Assembly (NCBI GenBank): GCA_964426135.1
Contig: CAYRPN010000022.1
Coordinates: forward strand, 1-60,424
Length of the DNA: 60,424 nt
Reading direction: 5' to 3'
DNA from: CAYRPN01 sp964426135
GTDB taxonomy: Bacteria > Planctomycetota > Phycisphaerae > Phycisphaerales > Phycisphaeraceae
Below are positions 34,271 to 43,661 of the stretch, piece by piece; within the stretch, counting starts at the first letter, position 1; each line of letters opens with the position of its first letter. The notes under the pieces are model-generated. The model saw nothing but the letters and a program-made list of their open reading frames with translations. It searched no databases and was not told the DNA's origin. The position numbers and the translations under genes were made by a program.

Positions 34271-36697
34271 TCACTTCACCTTCACCAACTCCACCTCAAA
34301 AATCAGCACCGCATTGGGGCCGATTTTTTCGCCGCTGCCGGTCTTGCCGTAGGCGAGGTCGCCGGGGATGAAGAGTTGGGCTTTGCCGCCTTCCTTCATC
34401 AGGAGCAGCGCTTCGGTCCAGCCTTTGATGACGCCGTTGACTTTGAAGGACGCGGGCGCGCCCTTGCCGGGGGCGGATTCGTCGAAGACGGTGCCGTCGA
34501 TGAGCGTGCCTTTGTAGTGGACTTCGACGTCGCTCTCAGCGGTGGGCGACTTGCCCGTGCCTTCTTTGATGACCTTGTACTGCAGGCCGCTGGCGGTGGT
34601 CTTCACGCCCTCCTTGGTCTTGTTTTCGGCGAGGAACTTGACGCCGTCGCGCTGGTTGGTGAAGGCCTTGTTGGGGCGCGCCACGTCGGCCTTGGCGAGC
34701 TTGATCTTCTTAAACTCCGCATCGGAGATCACGTAGTACCAGTCGGCGAAACGGGCGTTGAGCTGGGCGACTTTCTTTTTGCTCGCAGCCACCTTGTCGT
34801 CGTATTCCTTCTGCTTGCGTTCGTTCTCCGCCTGGATGGTCTTCACCTGAAATTCGTAGACGGCCTTGGCGATCGCGGGATCGTTGGCGGGGTCGACGGG
34901 CTTGGGCGGCTCCGTTTTCGTGGGATCAGGCTTGGGAGTTTCAGCCTTGGCGGGATCGGTCTTGGGAGGCTCGGTCTTGGCGGGGTCTGCCTTGGGTGCG
35001 TCCGTTTTCGCGGGGTCGGGTTTCGGTGCGTCGGCCTTGGCGGGATCGGTCTTGGGTGCCTCGGCCTTTGGGGCCTCCGCCTTGGGCGCGTCAGCCTTGG
35101 GTGCGTCGGCCTTGGGCGCCTCCGCCTTGGGTGCATCCGACTTCACCGCGTCCTTGGCTGCGTCGTCGCAATCCTTTGCGTCGTTTTTGGGCGCGTCGGG
35201 TTTCTTTTCCTCAACCTTCTTCTCCTCTACTTTTTTCTCTTCAACTTTCTTCTCCTCGACCTTCTTCTCCTCGACCTTCTTCTCATCAGGCTTCTTCTCG
35301 TCCGGCTTCTTTTCCTCGGGCTTCTTTTCCGGCGCAGGTGTGGGCGCGGGCTTCGGTGGATCAACCTTCGGCGGCTCCGTCTTCGGTGTCTCCGGCTTGG
35401 GCTGAGGCTTGGGCGGCTCGACTTTCGGCGGCTCCGTTTTGGGAGGCTCGACCTTCGGCGGTTCCGGCAGCGGTTGAAGCTCCGGCTTCTTCAGCAGCTT
35501 CTCGTTGAACCGCGTCACCACGTACATGTACCGGCTGCTGCCTTTCTTCGCCTCCGGCTTCTTTTCATCCTTGCCGTCTTTCTTTTCGTCCTTCGCGTCT
35601 TTGGCGGCCGCATCCTTTTTCTCGTTCACCTTCGTGGCGATTTCCTCTTCGCCGGTGATCTCGCCGAAGCGCAGGATGTATTCGATGCCGTCGGCCATGC
35701 CCACGTGGACTTCGCCTTCGTTGGAATACAGGCCCAGCGAGGTCTCCTCGCCGCGCTTCACGGGGACGAGGTAGTAGCCCTTGCGCTGCAGCGACTGGGC
35801 GATCGTCTGCACCGCGCCGACGGACTGCGTGGGCATCACTTCCATGCCCTGTTTCAGGTTCTTCGCCAGCGTTTCGGGCTTGCGCTCGACGTTGATGATG
35901 CGAAGATCATCGATGGCGCTTTTCAGGTCGTTGGCTTTTTCCTTGTTGACTTCTTCCTCGTCGGTCAGGCCGACCATTTTCCACTGCGGGTCGGCCGCGG
36001 AATCGAAGGTGAGCTCGACTTCATCGCCCTGGATGATGCCTTTGCTTTCATCCACCTTGTAGTTGTCGACTTTGATTTTGCGGATGTCCCATGCGTCGAT
36101 CTTGAGGAAATCCTGCTCGATCCAGTCGGCGAAGCTGGTGCTGAGCTTGCCGGAGTTGATCTGCGAGATGTAGACGCGGTCCTGGCCGGGGACTCGGACG
36201 TAGTACTGGTCGAAGGAATCCTTGACGCTCTTGCCGATGATGAGTCGGGCGAGGGCGGCTCCGTCCTTGTTGGCGAGGCGGACGAGGGTGCCGACGCCGG
36301 CCTCGCCGGTCTTGGCTTCTTCGGGGTTCTTGACGCCGTAGTTGGCGTGCTCGGTGTTGTCGCCGGAGACGAGCTGCATTTTCCTGATGCCGATCAGGGC
36401 GCTGGCGGCGGTCTTCATCTGCGCCTCGGCGTCGGCGGGGTAGTTCTGGGCGGAAGGAATCACCCACAGGCCCGCCTGCTGGGCGACTTTGAATTCCTTC
36501 TTTTCGCCGGTGGCTTCGTTGAAGGTGACGATCTCCAGCGCGGTGGCGGCGATGGGGTCGGTGAACTCGGCGAAGAGGGGCGTGCCCAGTTCGCTGCCCG
36601 TGTCATCGGAGCCGCCGCGAGGCTGAATGAGGAAAGCGAGTCCCGCCACGACGATGGCGAGGGCTGCGAAGATGCCGGTTTTTGCGTTCTGGTTCAT
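34271..36697 (-). CDS. DUF4340 protein fused to a C-terminal FKBP prolyl isomerase
   Basis: The protein has 808 residues. An N-terminal membrane anchor (TGIFAALAIVVAGLAFLIQP) is followed by DUF4340 (about residues 40-380), which is typical of proteins encoded with gliding-type ABC transporters. A long low-complexity region rich in Lys, Pro, Glu and Ala (about 360-625, with runs such as VEEKKVEEKKVEEKK and APKADAPKADAPKAE) comes next. A short coiled segment ends in RFADWYYVISDAEFKKIKLAKAD, which I read as the end of the DUF4340 unit. The last 106 residues (703-808) are an FKBP domain (VHYKGTLIDGTVFDES, IPGDLAYG, LIFEVELVKVK). I know of no common DUF4340-FKBP architecture. It is the third gene of the ABC operon. 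Confidence 0.88.
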   Translation of the reverse strand: MNQNAKTGIFAALAIVVAGLAFLIQPRGGSDDTGSELGTPLFAEFTDPIAATALEIVTFNEATGEKKEFKVAQQAGLWVIPSAQNYPADAEAQMKTAASALIGIRKMQLVSGDNTEHANYGVKNPEEAKTGEAGVGTLVRLANKDGAALARLIIGKSVKDSFDQYYVRVPGQDRVYISQINSGKLSTSFADWIEQDFLKIDAWDIRKIKVDNYKVDESKGIIQGDEVELTFDSAADPQWKMVGLTDEEEVNKEKANDLKSAIDDLRIINVERKPETLAKNLKQGMEVMPTQSVGAVQTIAQSLQRKGYYLVPVKRGEETSLGLYSNEGEVHVGMADGIEYILRFGEITGEEEIATKVNEKKDAAAKDAKDEKKDGKDEKKPEAKKGSSRYMYVVTRFNEKLLKKPELQPLPEPPKVEPPKTEPPKVEPPKPQPKPETPKTEPPKVDPPKPAPTPAPEKKPEEKKPDEKKPDEKKVEEKKVEEKKVEEKKVEEKKVEEKKPDAPKNDAKDCDDAAKDAVKSDAPKAEAPKADAPKADAPKAEAPKAEAPKTDPAKADAPKPDPAKTDAPKADPAKTEPPKTDPAKAETPKPDPTKTEPPKPVDPANDPAIAKAVYEFQVKTIQAENERKQKEYDDKVAASKKKVAQLNARFADWYYVISDAEFKKIKLAKADVARPNKAFTNQRDGVKFLAENKTKEGVKTTASGLQYKVIKEGTGKSPTAESDVEVHYKGTLIDGTVFDESAPGKGAPASFKVNGVIKGWTEALLLMKEGGKAQLFIPGDLAYGKTGSGEKIGPNAVLIFEVELVKVK

Positions 36698-36712
36698 GGG
36701 AGGGGGATGAAA

Positions 36713-36842
36713 GGGCCTAGGGGCTAGGGCCTAGGGCCTGGTTTTGGGTTCTGAGGTCGGGCTCCTGAGTCGTCGGCCTTTAGTCCTAAGCCTAGGTCCC
36801 CAGGGCTTGGCCCTAGGCCCCAGGCCCTGGTCCCTAGACCCT
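36713..36842. repeat. Palindromic element L
   Basis: The left arm GGGCCTAGGGGCTAGGGCCT (36713-36732) continues GGCCTGG; the right arm is CCCTAGGCCCCAGGCCCTGG (36811-36830), then TCCCTAGACCC. The arms are imperfect inverted copies around a spacer of about 60 bp. It fills the 148-base gap between the DUF4340-FKBP gene and the GldF-GldG gene inside the operon. Confidence 0.75.
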
Positions 36843-36845
36843 TCT

Positions 36846-39560
36846 TCAGCTGCGCACGCGCGACTTCACCGCGCCTTCCAATTCGCGCGAGCGGCGCCAG
36901 AAGAAGACGCCGCCGGCGATCAAGAGCGGCAGGATCGGCGGCACGAACACCGCCAGCCGCTTCTCGTGATTCTGAAGCTGGCGGATCGTCAGTTCCAGTT
37001 CCGACTCGGCCTTTTTGATCTGGGCGTCGCGCTGCTGGCGGAGCTGCTCGCGCTTCACGCTGAGCACCTTGTTGAGCTGTTCCGCCGCGGCGTTCACCTT
37101 GATGTTCGCCTGCTGCTCGTCGATTTCGCCGGACTGGAATTCCTTGCGAATCTCCGCGACGCGGTCGTTGATTTTCTTTTCTTCCCCTTTCACTTCGTCG
37201 TCGAACCTGACGCGGAATTCCTCCACCGCCTTGTCCGAATCGAGGCGGGCCTGCTCCGTGCCTTTCTCAAAAGCGGTGAGCGTGCGGTGGATGCGGCGGC
37301 GCTTGCGGATATCGAGGAATCGCTCGTCGCCCGAGAGGCTGTCGATCATGTTCAGGGCGAGCGTGACGTTGTCCACGTCGAGGAAGGCGCCCATGACTTC
37401 GTTCTCGCCGGAGTTGCGGACATTGAAGAACGCGCCGCCGATCAGGTCGATGTCGGCGACGAGGACGACGTTGAGATTCGCTCCGGCCGCGCCGCCCGCT
37501 TCGCTGGGAGCCGCGCCGGTGATGCGGGCGGCGAGCACCTGTTCCTGGCCCAGCGCCACGGCTCGCGGCGATTCGGCAAGCTGCTCGCGGCCGAAGGGAT
37601 TGCTCTCGTCGCGCTCGAAGACGTTCTCTTTTTTCACCGCGCCGGTGTGGGGGCCGGTGGTGATCAGAGCGGTGACGGTGGTGCTGCCGCCCTGCGACCG
37701 CGTGATCGCGCCGGGGCAGAGGAACATCACGTGCTGCAGGCCGCTGGTGATGGAGTCTTTGACATTGAAGGGCATGCGCGAGTCGGAGCCTTTGCCGGCG
37801 AAGACGAAGGTGGCCGGGAACTCGCTGATCTTGGGGAACGGGTTCCAGTCCTGGGCGATGCAGGTGCTGTCGGTGAGGTTGACGCCCAGTGTTTTCCAAA
37901 GCTCGCTGAGGTTCGCCTTGGGGCCGGCGGGCGGCGGCGGCATGCCGCGCATCGGAGCGCGGGGCTGCTTCTCATCGCTGGTGCCGGCCACCTGCCCGCG
38001 CCACAAGAGCGGCACCGGGTCTTCGAGAATCACCGTGGGCTGACCGGCTTTGATGGCCTTGACGATGTTGTCCACGCCCGGCTGGTCGAGCGAGGAAGGC
38101 TGGACCACCAGCAGCACGTCGTACTTCTTTTCGATCGAGCTGGCCGCGTCCACTTCCAGCACTTCGTACTGCTTGCGAAGCTCGGTGATCAGCGCCTCTT
38201 CCTGCGGCGGCTGCTGCATCATCATCATCGGGTTCATCGGTGCGGCAAGCAGCGGGGCGTCGGTGCGCACCACGCCGAGGGATTTCTTTTTCTCCTGCGA
38301 CAGCGCGACGATGGAGCGGATCAGCTCGTACTCCGCCGGCACGCCGCGGTCGAAGAAGGGAATCACTTCCTTGTCCAGCCCGCTCATCATGGCGACGCCC
38401 ATGAAGATTTCCTGCTGCTTGAACTTGCCCTGGCGGTCGCGGCTGAAGCGGGTCTGCGGCTTGATGCCGAAGCGCTGATCGGCGATGGTCGCCTCGGGCT
38501 TGTAGGTTTCGATGTCGTCGAAAATGTTCAGCGTGATCCGGCCGCCGGAGCGCGCCTGGATTTCGCTGAGCAGGTTGATGAGTTCGAGGCGGGTCTTGAT
38601 GTAGGCCTCGGGCATTTCGCTTTCGGGGCTGATGTAGGCTTCGATCGCGACTTTCTTGTCGCCCATGCCGCGCAGGAGTTTTTCCGTTTCCGGCGAGAGC
38701 GAGGAAAGCTTTTCGCTGGTGGTGTCGAAGCGCACGTCTTTCGTCCGCAGCACGACGGTCAGACCCACGGCGATGATGAGCACGGCAATGGCGCGGACGA
38801 TGAAGTGGCCCAGCATGGAGCCGCCTGCTTTGCCAGTGACCCAGTGGCGCCGGCCGATCAGGATCATGCACATGTACAGGCCGATGGCGGCGATGGAGAG
38901 GAAATAGACGATGCCGCCGAGGCTGATGACGCCGCGGCCGAAGTCCTCGAACATCCGCCCGATGGACCATTCGCGCACGTGCTGGACCAGCGCGTTCTGC
39001 GAGACGAAGGTGTCGGCATTGGCGAAAAACACGAGCGGGGCGTTGAGCGCCACGCCCAGCACGAAGCCCACGGTGAGGTTGCCGGTGAGGAACGAAGCGA
39101 CCATGCCGATCGCCAGCATCGCCAGACCGACCAGCCAGTAACCGACGAAGTTCGCCAGCAGCAGGCCCATGTCCGGCGAGCCGAGCCGGCTGAGGACGAT
39201 GACGTTGGAAAAAGAGAACAGCAGCGACACGGTGAAGATGGCGACGGCGGCCTTGTACTTGCCCAGCACCACATCGAGGTCGCTGGCCGGCAAGGTCAGC
39301 AGCAGTTCATCGGTGCCCTGCCGGCGTTCGTCCGCCCAGATGCTCATGGTGATCGCGGGGATGAACCCGAGCATGATGAAGGGGATGAACTTGTTGAGCT
39401 GATCGAGGTTGGCCAGGTTGGCATTGAAGAACTCGTGGGGCCAGAACGCCGCGAACCCGCTCACCAGCACGAACGCGCAGATGAACACGTAGCCGGTGGG
39501 GTTGGCGAAGTAGCTGAAGAAGTTGCGTTTGAAGATGGCGAGGATGACGGAGAGATTCAT
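36846..39560 (-). CDS. GldF-GldG fusion: ABC permease with auxiliary extracytoplasmic domain
   Basis: The protein has 904 residues. The first 265 residues form an ABC-2-type permease with six or so helices (MNLSVILAIFKRNFFSYFANPTG; WADERRQGTDELLLTLPASD, the usual GldF-like motif). The following 600 residues are the GldG-like part (FDTTSEKLSSLSPETEKLLRG; FFDRGVPAEYELIRSI), with a coiled coil near 735-865 and a last membrane helix (FVPPILPLLIAGGVFFWRRSRELEG). It is normally two genes, gldF and gldG, in Bacteroidetes; fused forms occur. Together with the ATPase at 39770 it makes a complete transporter of the gliding/secretion type, substrate unknown. Confidence 0.9.
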   Translation of the reverse strand: MNLSVILAIFKRNFFSYFANPTGYVFICAFVLVSGFAAFWPHEFFNANLANLDQLNKFIPFIMLGFIPAITMSIWADERRQGTDELLLTLPASDLDVVLGKYKAAVAIFTVSLLFSFSNVIVLSRLGSPDMGLLLANFVGYWLVGLAMLAIGMVASFLTGNLTVGFVLGVALNAPLVFFANADTFVSQNALVQHVREWSIGRMFEDFGRGVISLGGIVYFLSIAAIGLYMCMILIGRRHWVTGKAGGSMLGHFIVRAIAVLIIAVGLTVVLRTKDVRFDTTSEKLSSLSPETEKLLRGMGDKKVAIEAYISPESEMPEAYIKTRLELINLLSEIQARSGGRITLNIFDDIETYKPEATIADQRFGIKPQTRFSRDRQGKFKQQEIFMGVAMMSGLDKEVIPFFDRGVPAEYELIRSIVALSQEKKKSLGVVRTDAPLLAAPMNPMMMMQQPPQEEALITELRKQYEVLEVDAASSIEKKYDVLLVVQPSSLDQPGVDNIVKAIKAGQPTVILEDPVPLLWRGQVAGTSDEKQPRAPMRGMPPPPAGPKANLSELWKTLGVNLTDSTCIAQDWNPFPKISEFPATFVFAGKGSDSRMPFNVKDSITSGLQHVMFLCPGAITRSQGGSTTVTALITTGPHTGAVKKENVFERDESNPFGREQLAESPRAVALGQEQVLAARITGAAPSEAGGAAGANLNVVLVADIDLIGGAFFNVRNSGENEVMGAFLDVDNVTLALNMIDSLSGDERFLDIRKRRRIHRTLTAFEKGTEQARLDSDKAVEEFRVRFDDEVKGEEKKINDRVAEIRKEFQSGEIDEQQANIKVNAAAEQLNKVLSVKREQLRQQRDAQIKKAESELELTIRQLQNHEKRLAVFVPPILPLLIAGGVFFWRRSRELEGAVKSRVRS

Positions 39561-39586
39561 GGTGTCGTCTCAGGTTACGTCGTTGC

Positions 39587-39769
39587 CATTTAGCCGGCGG
39601 GCTTGCCCGCCGCGGGTGGCCAAATGACTGGAATGCGCCGTGTCAGAATGCGTTGCCGTTGCAGGGACGGTCGCCAGTGGGGGTTTCAGTTCGAGGGCGT
39701 GCGACGAGGGTGAAATCGAAGCACGACGGTGGTCGCTGGTTCGCGGCGGGCAAGCCCGCCGGCTAAATG
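39587..39769. repeat. Palindromic element D1 with 28-bp perfect arms
   Basis: Positions 39587-39614 and 39742-39769 are perfect inverted copies, containing TTAGCCGGCGGGCTTGCCCG or its complement. Each arm itself folds (GGCGGGCTTGCCCGCC). It fills the gap between the ATPase and the permease gene, and the right arm touches the ATPase stop codon (39770-39772). Confidence 0.9.
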
Positions 39770-40501
39770 TCAAGCCGCCGCGATCGTCAGCTCGCGGAAG
39801 CGTTCCTCCAACGGCTTGCCGTCGGACATGTCCTTGATCGAACCGTCGAAGCGCACCCGGCCGTCGCTGATGAGGATGACCCGGCTGGCCATGGCTTTCA
39901 CCTCGGGCAGGATGTGCGTGGAGAGCAGGATCGTTTTGGTCTGGCCGAGGCGACGGATGGTTTCGCGCACCTCGCCGATCTGGTTGGGATCGAGGCCGGC
40001 GGTCGGCTCGTCCATGATGAGCACCTCCGGCTCATGCAGCAGCGCCTGGGCCATGCCCACGCGCTGGCGGTAGCCCTTGCTGAGCTTGCCGATGGGCTTG
40101 TTCACCACCTGGCCGAGCTGACACATCTGGATGACGGCTTCGATGCGTTCCTTGCCTTTGCCGCCGCCGAGGCCGCGGGCGCCGGCGAAAAACTTCAGCA
40201 GGCTGTGCGGGGTCATGTCGGCGTAGAGCGGGCCGTTCTCGGGGAGATAGCCGAGCTTGTTGGCGGCCTCGAGACGGTCGTCGGTGTCCATGCGCAGGCC
40301 GCAGATCTTGGCGACGCCCGCCGAGGGGGCAAGATAACCGGTGAGCAGTTTCATGGTCGTGCTCTTGCCTGCGCCGTTGGGGCCCAGGAAGGCGACGACT
40401 TCACCCTTGCGGATGGAAAAACGTACGTCTTCGACGGCGGTGAACCGTCCGTAATACTTGGACAGGCCATCGGCTTCGATCATGACGGGTTGATCGCTCA
40501 T
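39770..40501 (-). CDS. ABC transporter ATPase of the GldA type
   Basis: The ATPase has 243 residues, with Walker A GPNGAGKST (40-48), signature LSKGYRQR (140-147), Walker B VLIMDEPTAGLDP and switch histidine in STHILPEV. The pattern KYYGRFTAVEDVRFSIRKGE and GYLPENGPLYADMT places it with the GldA/NosF-like importers/exporters that pair with ABC-2 permeases. ATG 40501 has AGGAGG (complement at 40509-40514). It is first in the operon with the permease fusion and the DUF4340-FKBP protein, each separated by a palindrome. Confidence 0.93.
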   Translation of the reverse strand: MSDQPVMIEADGLSKYYGRFTAVEDVRFSIRKGEVVAFLGPNGAGKSTTMKLLTGYLAPSAGVAKICGLRMDTDDRLEAANKLGYLPENGPLYADMTPHSLLKFFAGARGLGGGKGKERIEAVIQMCQLGQVVNKPIGKLSKGYRQRVGMAQALLHEPEVLIMDEPTAGLDPNQIGEVRETIRRLGQTKTILLSTHILPEVKAMASRVILISDGRVRFDGSIKDMSDGKPLEERFRELTIAAA

Positions 40502-40603
40502 CGTGAAACCTCCTGTTGCGGTCCGGAATCCGAATCGGTGGGCAGATAATTTAGTCAAGCACGGGCGGGGATTTCAAGGGGCATCGCCCCGTGGCGCCTT
40601 CTT

Positions 40604-40720
40604 CATTTAGCCGGCGGGCTTGCCCGCCGAGGGCGACCGGCAAGCATGGAACCGCAGAACTTCCTGTGGTTCGCGGCGGGCAAGCCCGCCGGCTAAGTGG
40701 GGAACTTATTTCGGTCACGT
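40604..40720. repeat. Palindromic element D2 plus E-type tail
   Basis: Arms 40604-40629 and 40674-40699 repeat the D1 sequence (TTAGCCGGCGGGCTTGCCCG) in inverted orientation, with a shorter spacer. The following bases contain GGGGAACTTATTTCGGTCAC (40699-40718), a copy of motif E. It lies in the 400-base gap between glgP and the ATPase gene. Confidence 0.85.
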
Positions 40721-40767
40721 TCCTAAGTGGTGCGAACCAGTTGCGGGCGAACGGGAGATGGTAACAG

Positions 40768-40799
40768 AAAAAAAACAACCCTCGCCGAGGTGAGGGTTG
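40768..40799 (-). terminator. Rho-independent terminator of glgP
   Basis: Read on the minus strand, CAACCCTC pairs with GAGGGTTG (plus-strand 40776-40783 and 40792-40799), followed by a run of T (plus-strand A run 40768-40775). A further GC-rich hairpin, GTGGCCGC...GCGGCCAC, lies nearer the gene at 40844-40863. Confidence 0.85.
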
Positions 40800-40901
40800 A
40801 TGACATGATTTCGCTCTTGGCGCGGATGATGAACTGGGGATTCGTGGCCGCTGAAGCGGCCACACCTGCTTTGCGATCCTCCATCCGCGATGCCCAGGTC
40901 C

Positions 40902-43532
40902 TCAATGCCCCGCGCCCGCCAGCACCGGTTTGGGCGTGGTGGTCTTCACCGCCGGGGCTTCGCCTTCCCAGCGGATCAGGCCCGGTTCGGTCGGGCCGCG
41001 GAAGAAGTTGCCGCCGGGCAGCACGCGGACGGCGAATCCATAGCGCCCGCTGGTGGTGGCGCCGATGGCGCCGCGGAAGCGATGCTTGCCGTCGTTGATG
41101 TGCTCGATATGCGTCAGGTCATGGGCCTTGGCGTTGATGATCTTGCCGTCGTTGTCCATCAGGCCTGAATACACCTGCACGCGCACTTCGTTGGGCAGCA
41201 GGCCGGCAAGGTTCACCACGGCATCCACCGACAGCTTGTCGTGGACGCCCAGGGGCTTGCTCAGGTCGCTGTGCACTTCCTCGATGCGGACGCGGTCCCA
41301 GCACAATCGCATGTGGTCCTTCTGCGCGGCCAGTTCGGTGGCGTTCTTCAGCCCGTCGGCGTTCAGCGCGCGGTGGCGCTGAAGCGCGGGCAAGTACAGG
41401 CTCTCCGTGTATTCCTGCACCATGCGGTTCGTGTTGAACACGGGCGCCAAGACCGCGATACAGCGCTTCATCATGGCCACCCACTGCCGCGGGATGCCGC
41501 TCTTGTCGCGGTTGTAGAAGGTCGGGATGATCTGCTGCTCGATCAGGTCATAGAGGCTGGCGGATTCGATGTCGTCCTGCAGGTCCGGGTTGGCGTAGGT
41601 TTCGCCGCGGCCGATGGCCCAGCCGACGCTGGTCTCGAACGCCTCGTCCCACCAGCCGTCGAGGATGGAACAATTCAGCACGCCGTTGAGCGACGCTTTC
41701 ATGCCGCTGGTGCCCGACGCCTCCATGCCTCGGCGCGGGTTGTTCAACCACACATCGCAGCCTTGCACGAGGTACCGCGCCACGTGCATGTCGTAGTTCT
41801 CGATGAACACGATCTTGTGGCCGGCCTCGGAATCGCGGGCAAAGTGGATGAGCTGGCGGATCAGGTCCTTGCCGCCGCCGTCAGCCGGATGAGCCTTGCC
41901 GGCGACGAGGAACTGGATCGGGCGATCCGCGTTGGCGAGCATCTTGGTGATGCGCTTGGCGTCGCGGAACAAGAGGTTGGCGCGCTTGTACGTGGCGAAC
42001 CGGCGGGCGAAGCCGATGGTCAGGGCGTTGGGATCCAGGGCGTCGAGCGATTTCTGCACTTCCGACGGCACGGTGCCGCGCGCTTCCAGCTGCGCCTTGA
42101 GCCGGCGCCGCGTCCAGATGATGAGTTTCTGCCGGCGGCGCTCGTGGACGCGCCACAATTCCTCGTCCGGCAGATCGACGACGTTCTTCCACACCGTCTG
42201 GTCCGCCGGGTTGAACTGCCAGCCCGCGCCCAGGTAGCGGTCGAAGAGATAAATCAGATCACTGGAAAGCCAGGTGCGGGCATGCACGCCGTTGGTCACG
42301 TGCGTGATGGGCACCTCCGGCTCCGGCACGCCCGGCCAGATGCCGTTCCACATGCTTCGGCTGACCTCGCCATGCAGTTTGCTCACGCCGTTGCACCAGT
42401 CGCTGGTGCGGATGGCGAGCACCGCCATGGAGAAAAATTCGTTCTTGTTGAAGACATTCTCCCGGCCCAGGGCGAGCAGGCCTTCCATGTCCAGCCGCAG
42501 GCTGTCGTGATAGTGCTTGAAATAGCGCTGGATCATCTCAGGCGGGAAGCGGTCGATGCCGGCGGGCACCGGCGTGTGCGTGGTGAACAGGTTGCCGGCG
42601 GCCGCGGCCTGGCGGGCATCGTCGAAGCGCACGTTGTGCTTTTCGATCAGCGTGCGGATTCGCTCCAGCGCTAGGAACGCCGAGTGCCCTTCGTTCATGT
42701 GGCAGACGTCCGGCTGAATGCCGATCGCCCACAGCGCGCGGATGCCGCCGATGCCCAGCACGATCTCCTGCTTGATGCGCAGCTCCATGTCGCCGCCGTA
42801 GAGCTGGCCGGTGATGCCGCGGTCGGAGGCGTCGTTTTCAGGGACGTTGGTGTCCAGCAGATACAGTTCCACCTTGCCGACCTGCGCTCGCCACACGCCG
42901 ATCGACAGCACGCGGCCGGGCAGATCGACCTGCACGCGCAGCGGCTTGCCGTGGCCGTCCTTGATGCGCGTCAAGGGCAGGTTCGCGAAATCCAGGTCGG
43001 GGTAATACTCCTGCTGCCAGCCCTCGGCATTCAGATACTGCTGGAAATACCCGTGGCGATACAGCAAGCCCACGCCCACCAGGGGCAGGCCCAGTTCGGC
43101 GGCGGACTTCAGATGATCGCCTGCCAGGCACCCCAGGCCGCCGGAGTAAATCTGCAGCGACTCGGTGATGCCGAACTCCGCGCTGAAGTAGGCGACTTTG
43201 AAGTCGCCGGCTTCCTTGTGGTTCCGCTGGTGCCAGGGTGAGCGATCCATGTGCCGCTTGAGATTTTCAAGCACGCGCCGCATGGAGGTGAGATAGCCCT
43301 CGTCGCGGGCGGCTTCATCCAGGATCGCCTGCGGACAACTGCCCAGCAGCCGCACCGGATTGTGCTTGGTCTCCTGCCACAGCCCGCGGTCCAGGCGCAT
43401 GAACAGTTCCACCGCCTCGGGATGCCACGACCACCAGAGATTGTGGGCGATGTCCAAAAGCGGAAGCAACGGGTCCGGCAGCGACGGAACCACTTTGAAT
43501 GAACGGATGCGAGCCTGATCGGGGCTGAGCAT
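40902..43532 (-). CDS. glgP: Alpha-glucan (glycogen) phosphorylase
   Basis: This 876-residue enzyme belongs to the GlgP class with an N-terminal DUF3417 region. It releases glucose 1-phosphate from glycogen or maltodextrin using pyridoxal phosphate. Landmarks are NLWWSWHPEAVELF, SAEFGITESLQIYSGGLG, HMNEGHSAFLALERI, and the cofactor segment EASGTSGMKASLNG with the binding Lys. It is longer than maltodextrin phosphorylase because of N- and C-terminal extensions (the last 120 residues resemble a beta-rich domain). ATG 43532 follows CAAGGGAAAAG; M at 43589 is an alternative. No other glycogen gene is in the window. Confidence 0.95.
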   Translation of the reverse strand: MLSPDQARIRSFKVVPSLPDPLLPLLDIAHNLWWSWHPEAVELFMRLDRGLWQETKHNPVRLLGSCPQAILDEAARDEGYLTSMRRVLENLKRHMDRSPWHQRNHKEAGDFKVAYFSAEFGITESLQIYSGGLGCLAGDHLKSAAELGLPLVGVGLLYRHGYFQQYLNAEGWQQEYYPDLDFANLPLTRIKDGHGKPLRVQVDLPGRVLSIGVWRAQVGKVELYLLDTNVPENDASDRGITGQLYGGDMELRIKQEIVLGIGGIRALWAIGIQPDVCHMNEGHSAFLALERIRTLIEKHNVRFDDARQAAAAGNLFTTHTPVPAGIDRFPPEMIQRYFKHYHDSLRLDMEGLLALGRENVFNKNEFFSMAVLAIRTSDWCNGVSKLHGEVSRSMWNGIWPGVPEPEVPITHVTNGVHARTWLSSDLIYLFDRYLGAGWQFNPADQTVWKNVVDLPDEELWRVHERRRQKLIIWTRRRLKAQLEARGTVPSEVQKSLDALDPNALTIGFARRFATYKRANLLFRDAKRITKMLANADRPIQFLVAGKAHPADGGGKDLIRQLIHFARDSEAGHKIVFIENYDMHVARYLVQGCDVWLNNPRRGMEASGTSGMKASLNGVLNCSILDGWWDEAFETSVGWAIGRGETYANPDLQDDIESASLYDLIEQQIIPTFYNRDKSGIPRQWVAMMKRCIAVLAPVFNTNRMVQEYTESLYLPALQRHRALNADGLKNATELAAQKDHMRLCWDRVRIEEVHSDLSKPLGVHDKLSVDAVVNLAGLLPNEVRVQVYSGLMDNDGKIINAKAHDLTHIEHINDGKHRFRGAIGATTSGRYGFAVRVLPGGNFFRGPTEPGLIRWEGEAPAVKTTTPKPVLAGAGH

Positions 43533-43661
43533 GGTCTTTTCCCTTGATTGGCGAACCTGAAATCGTCTCTTATCGGACGCGAGACACATGATACGGCAAT
43601 GGCGCAGCTATTCACCGAAGCCGCCCGTAGGTACTTCGGTTAGATAACGGGAGGGCCTTGA

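Noticed and set aside
34860..35480. Regular short repeats that might be a CRISPR array
   Set aside because: The repeats are 15-24 bp, in frame, without unique spacers of constant length, and encode Lys/Pro/Glu/Ala-rich protein. No cas genes are nearby.
34376..36727. Plus-strand open frame of 783 codons, Leu/Gly-rich
   Set aside because: It is the antisense of the DUF4340-FKBP gene; its repetitive Leu/Phe/Gly stretches mirror the Lys/Glu/Pro linker.
36744..39593. Plus-strand open frame of 949 codons, longer than the opposite gene
   Set aside because: It is the antisense of the GldF-GldG gene, whose motifs, start and operon position are clear. In GC-rich DNA, the codon bias of a real gene often leaves the opposite frame open.
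41690..41740. Glycogen phosphorylase cofactor motif GTSGMK instead of GTSNMK as an anomaly
   Set aside because: In the DUF3417-containing class the Gly variant is, to my knowledge, usual, so it is not a defect.
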